64,000 bases of DNA, taken from Mycobacteroides sp. LB1. Its GTDB lineage: Bacteria; Actinomycetota; Actinomycetes; Mycobacteriales; Mycobacteriaceae. Positions 9,260 to 17,020 of the stretch are shown piece after piece. Numbering within the stretch: the stretch's first letter is position 1; the number at the start of each line of letters is the position of its first letter. A program made the translations under genes and the position numbers. The notes under the pieces are model-generated. The model was not told the DNA's origin, ran no database searches, and worked only from the letters and a program-made list of their open reading frames with translations. The stretch lies in contig NZ_JACCFF010000001.1 of NCBI RefSeq assembly GCF_013449725.1, positions 558,001 through 622,000 on the forward strand. Direction: 5' to 3'.

Positions 9260-11085
9260 TCCTGTCCCTCCGCGGGAGCCGCGATATCGTCGTCGTCGAA
9301 CAGCGGCCGGATGCCCCGGGCCGCCATGATCTCGTCATTGCTGGTGCCGGCCGCGACCATCGGCCACACCTGCGCGTCGGCACCGACGATGAAGTCGATG
9401 ACCACCGGGCGATCGTTGATGGCACGCGCCTCTTCGATCACCTTGGCCACGTCCTCTTCACGCTCGCAACGCAATCCGACGCAGCCAAGCGCCTCGGCCA
9501 GCTTCACGAAATCGGGGATGCGGCGCGAGTGCGTCGCCAGGTCGGTCTGCGAGTAGCGCTTGTCGTAGAACAAGGTCTGCCATTGACGGACCATGCCCAG
9601 GTTGCCGTTGTTGATGAGCGCCACCTTGATGGGCACGCCCTCGATGGCACACGTGGCCAGCTCCTGGTTGGTCATCTGGAAGCAGCCGTCACCGTCGATG
9701 GCCCACACCTCGGCCTCCGGCCGCGCCATCTTGGCGCCCATGGCGGCGGGAACCGCGAAGCCCATGGTGCCCAGACCACCGGAGTTGAGCCAGGTGCGCG
9801 GGTTCTCGTACTTGATGAACTGCGCGGCCCACATCTGGTGCTGCCCAACGCCCGCCACATAGACCGCCTCGGGTCCGGCTATCCGGCCCAACGTCTCGAT
9901 GACGAACTCCGGGCCCAGGCTGCCGTCGTGCTGCGCGTCGTATCCCAGCGGGTACCGCGTGCGGAGGTCATCCAGGTACACCCACCAGTCGGACAGATCC
10001 GTGGCAGTGCCGGTTGCGCGGTCCGCCTTGATGGACTCGATCAGTTCGGTGATGACGTTCTTCACATCACCGACGATCGGCACATCGGCGTGACGGTTCT
10101 TACCGATTTCGGCGGGGTCGATATCGGCGTGAATCACCTTGGCATCGGGGGCAAACGATTCCAGCTGCCCGGTCACCCGGTCGTCGAACCGTGCACCCAG
10201 GGTGATCAGCAGGTCGCTGCGCTGCAGCGCGGCCACCGCACCGACGGTGCCGTGCATCCCGGGCATACCCATATGCAGCTGGTGGCTGTCGGGGAATGCG
10301 CCGCGCGCCATGAGGGTGGTGACGACGGGGATGCCGGTCAGCTCGGCCAACTCTTTGAGCTCAGGGGACGCGTCCGCGCGGATGACACCGCCACCGACGT
10401 ACAGCACTGGACGCTTGGCCGCGGTGATGAGCCGGACCGCCTCGCGGACCTGCTTGCCATGCGGCTTGGTGACGGGCTTGTAGCCGGGCAGGTACATCTG
10501 CGGCGGCCAGCTGAACGTGGTCTGCGCCTGCAGGACATCCTTGGGGATATCGACGAGCACCGCCCCCGGACGCCCGCTCTGTGCGATGTAGAAGGCCTCG
10601 GCCATGACCCGCGGGATGTCCTCGGCGTTGTACACCAGGAAGTTGTGCTTCGTGATCGGCATGGTGATGCCGGAGATGTCCGCTTCCTGGAAGGCATCGG
10701 TGCCGATCATGCTGCGGCCCACCTGCCCGGTGATCGCGACCACCGGGATGGAGTCCATCTGTGCATCGGCCAGCGGGGTGACCAGGTTCGTCGCGCCCGG
10801 ACCGGAGGTGGCCATCATGACGCCGACCTTGCCGGTGGCGTGCGCGTAGCCACTTGCCGCGTGCCCCGCACCCTGCTCATGGCGCACCAGGACATGGCGG
10901 ACCTTGGTCGAGTCGTACAGCGGGTCGTACACGGGCAGGACCGCACCGCCGGGAATACCGAAGATGACCTCGACACCGAGCTCCTCAAGCGACCGCACTA
11001 CCGACTGCGCGCCGGAGACGCGCTGGGGTGCGACGACATTGGGCTCAGGAGCCGCCGCTGGCTTGGGCTTCGTAGGTGCGCTCAT
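9256..11085 (-). CDS. ilvB: acetolactate synthase large (catalytic) subunit
   Basis: This thiamine-diphosphate enzyme joins two pyruvates, or pyruvate and 2-oxobutyrate, to open branched-chain amino acid synthesis. At 609 residues it shows the N-terminal PYR domain with the catalytic glutamate in [17 protein letters not shown], a central FAD domain, and the C-terminal ThDP motif [15 protein letters not shown] ending in [11 protein letters not shown]. It has an Ala/Pro-rich N-terminal extension before [20 protein letters not shown]. It is the first gene of the operon and lies downstream of an attenuator (11131-11253). It corresponds to ilvB1 (Rv3003c). Confidence 0.97.
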   Translation of the reverse strand: MSAPTKPKPAAAPEPNVVAPQRVSGAQSVVRSLEELGVEVIFGIPGGAVLPVYDPLYDSTKVRHVLVRHEQGAGHAASGYAHATGKVGVMMATSGPGATNLVTPLADAQMDSIPVVAITGQVGRSMIGTDAFQEADISGITMPITKHNFLVYNAEDIPRVMAEAFYIAQSGRPGAVLVDIPKDVLQAQTTFSWPPQMYLPGYKPVTKPHGKQVREAVRLITAAKRPVLYVGGGVIRADASPELKELAELTGIPVVTTLMARGAFPDSHQLHMGMPGMHGTVGAVAALQRSDLLITLGARFDDRVTGQLESFAPDAKVIHADIDPAEIGKNRHADVPIVGDVKNVITELIESIKADRATGTATDLSDWWVYLDDLRTRYPLGYDAQHDGSLGPEFVIETLGRIAGPEAVYVAGVGQHQMWAAQFIKYENPRTWLNSGGLGTMGFAVPAAMGAKMARPEAEVWAIDGDGCFQMTNQELATCAIEGVPIKVALINNGNLGMVRQWQTLFYDKRYSQTDLATHSRRIPDFVKLAEALGCVGLRCEREEDVAKVIEEARAINDRPVVIDFIVGADAQVWPMVAAGTSNDEIMAARGIRPLFDDDDIAAPAEGQE

Positions 11086-11130
11086 CGTGGTCTGTCCTCT
11101 TGTTGTGGCTGTAGTGAAACCTATGGCAAC

Positions 11131-11166
11131 AAAAAACCCCCGCCAGCGGTCTGCTGTACGAGGGTT
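11131..11166 (-). terminator. ilvB leader attenuator hairpin
   Basis: On the minus strand an outer stem AACCCTCG/CGGGGGTT (8 bp, one G-U pair) encloses an inner stem CAGC/GCTG and is followed at once by a T-run. It lies between the leader peptide and the ilvB start, exactly where a transcription attenuator would be. The 9 bases next to its upstream side (11167-11175) are perfectly complementary to bases 11210-11218 inside the leader-peptide frame, so alternative folding tied to ribosome position is possible. Confidence 0.85.
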
Positions 11167-11202
11167 GCGCGTCGAGTGTGCGCGAGTTGCCTTGGACTCG
11201 GG

Positions 11203-11253
11203 CTACGCGTCGACGCGCATACCGATTACTACGAGCAAGGTGTGGTTGTTCAC
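11203..11253 (-). CDS. ilvB leader peptide
   Basis: GTG 11253 opens a 16-codon frame reading MNNHTLLVVIGMRVDA then TAG. Five consecutive codons are Leu-Leu-Val-Val-Ile, the end products of the pathway. It lies upstream of a perfect attenuator hairpin. A -10 box (TACCGT, 11261-11266) ends 7 bp before the GTG, so the transcript probably starts at or near the start codon and the peptide is translated leaderless. Shortage of charged Leu, Val or Ile tRNAs would stall the ribosome and is predicted to favour read-through into ilvBNC. Confidence 0.82.
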   Translation of the reverse strand: MNNHTLLVVIGMRVDA

Positions 11254-11260
11254 ACCGGGC

Positions 11261-11290
11261 ACGGTAGTCGTTTCTAGAGGTCCGAGTCAA
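11261..11290 (-). promoter_or_regulatory. ilvB operon promoter
   Basis: A -35 hexamer TTGACT (11285-11290) and a -10 hexamer TACCGT (11261-11266, TANNNT type) are separated by 18 bp on the minus strand. The predicted transcript start is about 11253-11255, at the leader peptide GTG. Confidence 0.7.
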
Positions 11291-11317
11291 ATTGCCCCCA
11301 TAAGGGACAATGGGCGA

Positions 11318-11776
11318 ATGGCCGAGTGTGATCCTCTTCGCGCAAGCGGCTCATCGGAGCCTGATCCTCTTCGCGCAAGCGGCTCATCGACGACGAAGCG
11401 CACCGTGATCCGCATATCGCCGATGGCGCATTTCATGTCCGGGTTTCTGGCGCTCGGCATCCTGACCTTCGTCCTGTACCAGCCGATCCTCGCGCCACTG
11501 CTGGTCATCCCGGTCGTCATCTCCTACGCGGTCGTCAGGTACTTCACGGCGGTCGATACCGAGTCGGTACAGGTGCGGACGCTGACATCCATCCGCACGT
11601 TGCCGTGGACCGATGTGAAGGGGCTCAGCTTCGACAAGCACGCCTGGGCGCAGGCCAATCTCACCGACGGCACCGGCCTACGGCTGCCGGCCGTGACGTT
11701 CTCGACGCTGCCCATCCTGTCGGCGGCCAGTAACGGCCGAGTGCCGAACCCCTATGAAGGCGTCATCCGCGACTAG
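11318..11776 (+). CDS. cfp6: PH-domain membrane protein, CFP-6 homologue
   Basis: This 152-residue protein is divergent from ilvB, as Rv3004 is in M. tuberculosis. The conserved part has two hydrophobic segments (FMSGFLALGILTFVLYQPIL and LLVIPVVISYAVVRYF) and a short bacterial PH-like domain (VQVRTLTSIRTLPWTDVKGL). The N-terminus is odd: residues 5-13 and 16-24 are two copies of DPLRASGSS, encoded by a 27-bp repeat that also occurs at the start of two other genes here. A start downstream of the repeats is possible, but no better candidate with a ribosome site was seen. Its last 4 bp overlap the convergent saccharopine-dehydrogenase-like gene. Confidence 0.85.
   Translation: MAECDPLRASGSSEPDPLRASGSSTTKRTVIRISPMAHFMSGFLALGILTFVLYQPILAPLLVIPVVISYAVVRYFTAVDTESVQVRTLTSIRTLPWTDVKGLSFDKHAWAQANLTDGTGLRLPAVTFSTLPILSAASNGRVPNPYEGVIRD
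11330..11356 (+). repeat. 27-bp DPLRASGSS coding repeat, copy 1
   Basis: First of two identical copies in the cfp6 N-terminus. The unit begins GATCCTCTTCGCGCAAGC and codes for DPLRASGSS. It can fold as UCGC-GCAA-GCGG, a short stem with a GNRA-type loop, with GAT/ATC ends able to pair. Confidence 0.85.
11363..11389 (+). repeat. 27-bp DPLRASGSS coding repeat, copy 2
   Basis: Identical to copy 1 over all 27 bases, starting 33 bp (11 codons) later in the same frame. Only the 6-bp spacer separates them. The identity at the DNA level points to recent duplication. Confidence 0.85.
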
Positions 11777-12999
11777 GCGGCCGCACGCTCCTGCATGCCC
11801 CACGGGGCACCGAAGGTATTGAGTCGATCGAGGAACGGCAGGCTGTCGAACGCCTCGGGGCCGAGCACCCCGGCACCGCTCCACGCACCCTCGGCGAGCA
11901 GCTCCAGGGCCACGATCGGGTTGACGGCGGTCTGCCACACCACGCATTGGGCGCCGTCACGCGCCATCGTCCATTCGTTGTCGACGACGTGATGCAGATA
12001 GACCTCGCGGGGCCTGCCGTCCTTACCGGTGCCGGTCACCCACAGCCCGGCACAGGTGGCCCCGCGCATCAGATGCCCCAGCCCAGCCGGGTCCGGCAGG
12101 CACGCCGCCACCACATCACGCGGGCTGACGGCCGCATCGCCACCTCCGGCACGAACACTGACCGGGTCGGTGCTGTCGAGCCCGAGGAGATGCAATGTGC
12201 GCAGCACGTTGATGAACTCTGCGCCGAGGCCGTATTTGAAGGTCACTCGCCGGGCGTTCACCCAGCGCGGCATGAGCACCACTTCCTCATGTTCGACGTT
12301 GACGCACTCGACGGGTCCGATACCTCCCGGAAAGTCGAAAACCTCTGGCTCGCTGAAGGGTTCAGTGGTGAAGAATCCCTTATCGCGTTCCCAGATCAGC
12401 GGCGGGTTGAGGCATTCCTCGATGGTCGTCCAGATGGAGAACGACGGAGCGAATCGGTGCCCCTGCACCTCCAGGTTGGATCCGTCGCGGGTGCCCAGCT
12501 CGTCGATCTCGGAGAACAGGTGATCGGCGGCGTACCGCGCGAAGATGTCACTAAGCCCTGGTTCGACCCCGATGCCCACGAGCGCCAACAGCCCTGCAGA
12601 CTCCCACTTTTCGGCGGTGGCGAACTGTTCATCGCCAAGCATCACCCCGGGCAGCTCGTACGGCTGGTCCGGATGACGATGCGAGAGGCTCATCGCCATA
12701 TCGAGGTAGGTCACCCCGGCCGCGAAACATCCCTCGAAGACGCTCATGACGAATCGAGGATCAACAGCGTTGAGAGCATGCGTGATTCGATGCTCACGGC
12801 ACAGAGCCGTGACGTCCTCGGTCGAGGAGGCATCGATGCGGGCCGCGGTGAACCGGGGATCGCCGAGGCGATCGACCACCGTCTGCGCCCGCGCGATGTC
12901 GTAGTCCGCGATCACGAGTGTTTCGAAGAACTCCCGGCGCGCCGCAATGAGTGCGGCCGCACTGCCCACTCCTCCAGCGCCCACGATGAGGACTCTCAT
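11773..12999 (-). CDS. saccharopine dehydrogenase-like NAD(P) oxidoreductase
   Basis: The 408-residue protein has an N-terminal Rossmann motif (VLIVGAGGVGSAAALIA, residues 3-19) and the long catalytic domain of the Lys9/saccharopine dehydrogenase family, including GIGVEPGLSDIFARYAADHL. The family reduces or oxidises imines formed between amino acids and aldehydes; members include saccharopine reductase and carboxynorspermidine synthase. It starts 2 bp after the aminotransferase stop, so it would act on an aldehyde or imine made by that enzyme, for example piperideine-6-carboxylate or an aminoaldehyde (inference). Its end overlaps cfp6 by 4 bp. Confidence 0.85.
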   Translation of the reverse strand: MRVLIVGAGGVGSAAALIAARREFFETLVIADYDIARAQTVVDRLGDPRFTAARIDASSTEDVTALCREHRITHALNAVDPRFVMSVFEGCFAAGVTYLDMAMSLSHRHPDQPYELPGVMLGDEQFATAEKWESAGLLALVGIGVEPGLSDIFARYAADHLFSEIDELGTRDGSNLEVQGHRFAPSFSIWTTIEECLNPPLIWERDKGFFTTEPFSEPEVFDFPGGIGPVECVNVEHEEVVLMPRWVNARRVTFKYGLGAEFINVLRTLHLLGLDSTDPVSVRAGGGDAAVSPRDVVAACLPDPAGLGHLMRGATCAGLWVTGTGKDGRPREVYLHHVVDNEWTMARDGAQCVVWQTAVNPIVALELLAEGAWSGAGVLGPEAFDSLPFLDRLNTFGAPWGMQERAAA

Positions 13000-13001
13000 G
13001 T

Positions 13002-14387
13002 CTATAACCGGGCCCAGGCCGCGGTGAGCACTCCCCGCAGGATCTCCTCGATCGCGTCGAACTCGCGTGGCCCGCTAATCAACGGTGGCGCAAGCTGAAT
13101 CACCGGGTCACCACGGTCGTCGGCCCGGCAGTACAGCCCCGCCTCCCAGAGCGCCGAAGACAGGAAGCCGCGCAGTAATCTTTCGCTTTCTTCACTGCTG
13201 AAGGTCGCTTTGCTCTGCTTATCCTTGACCAGTTCGATTCCGTAGAAGTACCCCTCACCACGCACGTCACCGACGATCGGCAGGTCGTGGAGTTTTTCCA
13301 GGGTAGAGCGGAACACCGGCGCGTTCTCGCGCACCCGATCGTTGAGCCCCTCGCGCTCGAAGATGTCGAGATTGGCAAGTGCCACGGCGGCCGATACCGG
13401 ATGTCCGCCAAAGGTATATCCGTGCGGGAAGGTGGTCTTACCGTCATTGAACGGTTCGAACAGCCGGTCGGTGGCGATCATCGCTCCGATCGGCGAGTAC
13501 CCGGATGTCATGCCCTTCGCACAGGTGATGATGTCCGGCGCGTACCCGAAATCCTCACAGGCGAACATCGATCCGATGCGGCCGAAGGCGCAAATCACCT
13601 CATCGGAAACCAGCAGCACGTCGTACTCATCGCAGATTTCGCGCACCCGCTCGAAATAGCCCGGCGGCGGAGGGAAGCAACCGCCCGCGTTCTGCACGGG
13701 CTCGAGGAACACCGCCGCGACGGTATCGGGCCCCTCGAATTCGATGGCCTCGGCGATCCTGTCGGCACAGTATCGCCCGAATGCCTTGGGGTCGTGCGCA
13801 TACGGATCCGGTGCGCGATAGAAGTTGGTGTTCGGTGCGCGGAACCCACCCGGGGTCAGCGGCTCAAACGGCGCCTTGAACGCGGGCAGGCCGGTGATGG
13901 CAAGTGCCCCCTGAGGGGTCCCGTGATAGGCGATGGCGCGCGAAATCACCTTGTACTTGCCGGGTTTCCCAGTCAGCTTGAAGAACTGTTTGGCCAGTTT
14001 CCACGCGCTTTCCACCGCCTCTCCCCCGCCGGTGGTGAAGAAGACTCGGTTCAGATCACCTGGGGCGTACCCGGCGATGCGATCGGCAAGTTCGATCGCG
14101 GTCGGGGTCGCGTACGACCACAGTGGGAAGAAGGCGAGCTTCTCGGCTTGGCGCGCCGCTGCTTCCGCCAGCTCGGTGCGTCCGTGCCCGACCTGCACCA
14201 CGAACAATCCGGAGAGACCATCGAGGTAACTCTTGCCGCGGTCATCCCAGATGGTCACCCCCTCGCCGCGAGTAATGATGGGTGGCGTGATGCCCTCGCC
14301 GTGCCGGGCGAAGTGGCCCCAGAGATGGCGGGCCGCCTTTTCCTGCAGGTCGCCTGAAATATCGTGTGCTACATCGACGGTTGTCAC
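13002..14387 (-). CDS. class III (omega) aminotransferase, PLP-dependent
   Basis: The 461-residue fold-type I aminotransferase shows FFTTGGGEAVESAWKLAKQF, AYHGTPQGALAITGL, the PLP-ring aspartate in LLVSDEVICAFGRIG, and the Schiff-base lysine Lys291 in ITCAKGMTSGYSPIGAM. Members transfer amino groups from diamines, lysine, beta-alanine or similar omega-amines. Start GTG 14387 is preferred because it overlaps the Lrp stop by 4 bp (GTGA); a TTG at 14399 would add four residues. It sits in an operon with Lrp and the saccharopine-dehydrogenase-like gene and is divergent from an aldehyde dehydrogenase, which together point to amine or lysine breakdown. Confidence 0.92.
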   Translation of the reverse strand: MTTVDVAHDISGDLQEKAARHLWGHFARHGEGITPPIITRGEGVTIWDDRGKSYLDGLSGLFVVQVGHGRTELAEAAARQAEKLAFFPLWSYATPTAIELADRIAGYAPGDLNRVFFTTGGGEAVESAWKLAKQFFKLTGKPGKYKVISRAIAYHGTPQGALAITGLPAFKAPFEPLTPGGFRAPNTNFYRAPDPYAHDPKAFGRYCADRIAEAIEFEGPDTVAAVFLEPVQNAGGCFPPPPGYFERVREICDEYDVLLVSDEVICAFGRIGSMFACEDFGYAPDIITCAKGMTSGYSPIGAMIATDRLFEPFNDGKTTFPHGYTFGGHPVSAAVALANLDIFEREGLNDRVRENAPVFRSTLEKLHDLPIVGDVRGEGYFYGIELVKDKQSKATFSSEESERLLRGFLSSALWEAGLYCRADDRGDPVIQLAPPLISGPREFDAIEEILRGVLTAAWARL

Positions 14388-14890
14388 CGTGTACCCCAAT
14401 TATATTGCTGTTTAACTAATTTCAGATAGACCAGAGTCTCTGTGGAGGTCACCCCCGGCACCGCGCGGATCTGCTTGTTCAGCAGGTCCAGCAGGTCGTC
14501 GTCGTCCTCGCAGACCACCTCAACGATTGCGTCGAAGGTTCCGGCGGTCAGCACCACGTAGTCGACGGTCTGGATTTCCGCCAGCCGCTCGGCCACCTCG
14601 GTGGTGTCACCCGAGCACTTGATGCCGATCATGGCTTGACGTGCGAACCCGAGCTGCATGGGATCGGTGACCGCCACGATCTGCATGACGCCGGCATCGA
14701 TCATGCGTTGTACCCGTTGACGCACGGCGGCTTCGGAGAGCCCCACTGACTTTCCGATGGTGGCGTAGGGACGCCGGCCATCCTGCTGAAGCTCCTCGAC
14801 GATCGCCTTGGAGACGTCGTCGAGCTGGAAGGCAGCGGAGCTGTTACCGGGATCGGCGACGCGCAACAAGCGTCGTGTCGTATTGGCCAC
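14384..14890 (-). CDS. Lrp/AsnC-family transcriptional regulator
   Basis: The 168-residue protein has an N-terminal helix-turn-helix (DDVSKAIVEELQQDGRRPYA, then SVGLSEAAVRQRVQRM) and a C-terminal RAM domain (QAMIGIKCSG, AGTFDAIVEVVCEDD). It resembles the Lrp proteins next to lysine aminotransferase in mycobacteria. The start is GTG 14890. It probably controls its own operon and the divergent aldehyde dehydrogenase through a 14-bp inverted repeat in the shared intergenic region. Confidence 0.93.
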   Translation of the reverse strand: MANTTRRLLRVADPGNSSAAFQLDDVSKAIVEELQQDGRRPYATIGKSVGLSEAAVRQRVQRMIDAGVMQIVAVTDPMQLGFARQAMIGIKCSGDTTEVAERLAEIQTVDYVVLTAGTFDAIVEVVCEDDDDLLDLLNKQIRAVPGVTSTETLVYLKLVKQQYNWGTR

Positions 14891-14903
14891 GAGGTCGATT
14901 GTG

Positions 14904-14984
14904 CACGGATTCCATCGCCTAACGCAATGATTTACGACGAATTACCGCCGAGGATGGGTTACAAACGATGGAATCCGTGGATTC
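14904..14984. promoter_or_regulatory. candidate Lrp operator between lrp and the aldehyde dehydrogenase
   Basis: CACGGATTCCATCG (14904-14917) and its perfect reverse complement CGATGGAATCCGTG (14966-14979) lie 62 bp apart centre to centre, about six helical turns. The right arm also forms a separate palindrome, GAATCC-GT-GGATTC (14971-14984). Lrp oligomers bind phased sites in this way. Confidence 0.6.
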
Positions 14985-15001
14985 ACGATACTGTTGGCGA
15001 G

Positions 15002-16477
15002 GTGAGCGTTCCCAGCAGCTGGATCAATGGCCACCCCGTCACGACCAGCGGAGAAGCGCACCGTGTGATCAATCCGGCGACCGGCACTGTCGTCGCGGAA
15101 CTGGCCTTGGCCACCCCCGCCGATGTGGATGCGGCGGTGACGGCGGCTAAAGCCGCGGGACCCGGTTGGGCCTCGTCGACACCCGCCGAGCGCGCGACGG
15201 TCCTGGCCAAACTGGCCGCCGCGATGACCGCCGATGCCGACACGCTCGTGGCCGAGGAGGTCGCCCAGACCGGCAAGCCGGTGCGGCTGGCCAGCGAGTT
15301 CGATGTACCCGGCAGCATCGACAACGTCGAGTTCTTCGCCGGTGCCGCAAGACATCTGGAGGGCAAGGCAACGGCCGAATACTCGGCCGATCACACCTCC
15401 AGCATCCGGCGACAGGCAGCCGGGGTGGTCGCCACCATCAGCCCATGGAACTACCCGCTGCAAATGGCCGTATGGAAGGTGTTGCCCGCGCTGGCCGCGG
15501 GATGCACGGTGGTGATCAAGCCGAGTGAGCTGACGCCGCTGACCACCTTGACCTTGGCACGTCTGGCCGCCGAGGCCGAGCTGCCCGAGGGCGTGCTCAA
15601 TGTCGTGACCGGGCGCGGCGATGATGTCGGCGCCGCACTCGCCGGACATCCCGACGTGGACCTGGTGACCTTCACCGGGTCCACTGCAATCGGCCGAAAG
15701 GTAATGGCGGCGGCGGCAATTCACGGCCATCGCACACAACTGGAACTCGGCGGCAAGGCCCCCTTCGTAGTGTTCGACGATGCCGACCTGGACGCCGCGA
15801 TCCAGGGTGCGGTCGCGGGAGCGATCATCAACTCCGGCCAGGACTGCACCGCCGCAACCCGGGCCATCGTCGCCCACGACCTGTACGACGACTTCGTCGC
15901 GGGGGTTGGCGAGGTGATGAACAAGGTCGTCGTCGGCGACCCCATGGATCCGAATACCGATATCGGACCGTTGATTTCGGCCGCACACCGCGACAGGGTG
16001 TCGAAGATCGTGGACCGCGCCCCCACACAGGGTGGCCGGATCGTCACCGGCGGGACCTCTCCCGATCTACCGGGATCCTTCTACCGGCCCACGCTGATCG
16101 CCGATGTGGCGGAGTCGTCCGAGGCCTACCGTAACGAGATCTTCGGTCCGGTGCTCACCGTGCGGTCCTTCACCGATGACGACGACGCGCTGCGGCAGGC
16201 CAATGACACCGCCTACGGCCTCGCCGCCTCGGTGTGGACGCGGGACATCTACCGCGCGCAGCGGGCCTCGCGGGACATCAAGGCTGGATGCGTGTGGATC
16301 AACGATCACATCCCGATAGTCAGCGAGATGCCACACGGCGGATTCGGCGCGTCCGGCTTCGGCAAGGACATGTCCGATTACTCCCTGGAGGAGTACCTCA
16401 CCATCAAGCACGTCATGAGCGATATCACCGGCACCGCCGAAAAAGATTGGCACCGGACGATATTTGCCAAGCGCTAG
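15002..16477 (+). CDS. aldehyde dehydrogenase, aminobutyraldehyde dehydrogenase-like
   Basis: This NAD(P)-dependent aldehyde dehydrogenase of 491 residues carries the cofactor loop FTGSTAIGRKVM, the glutamate motif LELGGKAPFVVFDDADL, and catalytic Cys282 in NSGQDCTAATRAIV. The C-terminus (GASGFGKDMSDYSLEEYLTI) matches the gamma-aminobutyraldehyde/betaine aldehyde subgroup. GTG 15002 is preferred: the open frame upstream to 14927 runs through the candidate Lrp operator and adds sequence unlike the family. It is divergent from the lrp-aminotransferase operon and likely oxidises the aminoaldehyde made by the aminotransferase (inference). Confidence 0.9.
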   Translation: MSVPSSWINGHPVTTSGEAHRVINPATGTVVAELALATPADVDAAVTAAKAAGPGWASSTPAERATVLAKLAAAMTADADTLVAEEVAQTGKPVRLASEFDVPGSIDNVEFFAGAARHLEGKATAEYSADHTSSIRRQAAGVVATISPWNYPLQMAVWKVLPALAAGCTVVIKPSELTPLTTLTLARLAAEAELPEGVLNVVTGRGDDVGAALAGHPDVDLVTFTGSTAIGRKVMAAAAIHGHRTQLELGGKAPFVVFDDADLDAAIQGAVAGAIINSGQDCTAATRAIVAHDLYDDFVAGVGEVMNKVVVGDPMDPNTDIGPLISAAHRDRVSKIVDRAPTQGGRIVTGGTSPDLPGSFYRPTLIADVAESSEAYRNEIFGPVLTVRSFTDDDDALRQANDTAYGLAASVWTRDIYRAQRASRDIKAGCVWINDHIPIVSEMPHGGFGASGFGKDMSDYSLEEYLTIKHVMSDITGTAEKDWHRTIFAKR

Positions 16478-16480
16478 GGG

Positions 16481-16945
16481 CTACTCGTCCAGGCTGCCGT
16501 TGATCAGGCCCGCAAGTTTCGTGAGGCTCTCGGTGATCGCGCGGCGCTCAACACCGGAGAGCCCCGCGAACACCCCATGCTGAGCCGCACGAAAGGCCGA
16601 CTGCGCCTTATTGACCCGTGCCCGCCCAGCCGCCGACAGACCCACTAGGACCAGCCTGTCATCGGATGAAGAACGGGCGCGCTGCACGATGCCCCGCTCC
16701 TCCAGCTGCTTGAGCGCCCGGGTTGCCGTCGGCACCGCCACCCCGGCAGTGGCGGCGAGCTGACTGACCGGCATCGAACGCTGGTCAAGCAGTGCGGCCA
16801 GCAGCTCAAGCTGAGACCGACTCAGCCCGGCCTGCGTGCCCGTGGGCGAGGTACGCCCCCTGCGCATCGCGAAATACACGGCGTCTGTGGCCGCAACCAA
16901 GTCTTCGATCTCCTGCGCTAAACCTTCATCCGGACGCGTCGACAC
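16481..16945 (-). CDS. MarR-family transcriptional regulator
   Basis: The 154-residue protein has a central winged helix: SRSQLELLAALLDQRSMPVS, VAVPTATRALKQLEERGIV, and the wing RARSSSDDRLVLVGLSAAG. The start is GTG 16945. It is divergent from the FAD monooxygenase, and the 75-bp intergenic region contains two perfect palindromes. It is expected to repress the monooxygenase and itself until a ligand, perhaps an aromatic substrate, binds. Confidence 0.92.
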   Translation of the reverse strand: MSTRPDEGLAQEIEDLVAATDAVYFAMRRGRTSPTGTQAGLSRSQLELLAALLDQRSMPVSQLAATAGVAVPTATRALKQLEERGIVQRARSSSDDRLVLVGLSAAGRARVNKAQSAFRAAQHGVFAGLSGVERRAITESLTKLAGLINGSLDE

Positions 16946-16954
16946 CGCCGCAGT

Positions 16955-16990
16955 CTAACGCGTTAGCATGACAATAGTTAGCATGCTAAC
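16955..16990. promoter_or_regulatory. paired palindromic MarR operators
   Basis: Two perfect palindromes share the GTTAG half-site: CTAACGCGTTAG (16955-16966) and GTTAGCATGCTAAC (16977-16990), with centres 23 bp apart. They fill most of the region between the divergent MarR and FAD monooxygenase genes. Confidence 0.75.
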
Positions 16991-17020
16991 GTTATGGAGA
17001 ACTGATGAAGGGACCGACAC

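Noticed and set aside
9253..11277. 674-codon open frame on the plus strand
   Set aside because: It lies opposite ilvB and ilvN and has no sensible protein composition (many His, Gln and Arg); long antisense frames are common at this GC.
13287..14357. 356-codon plus-strand frame
   Set aside because: Antisense to the aminotransferase; low-quality sequence and no start signal.
14927..15001. N-terminal extension of the aldehyde dehydrogenase
   Set aside because: It would be translated through the inverted repeats and is unlike family N-termini; GTG 15002 is used.
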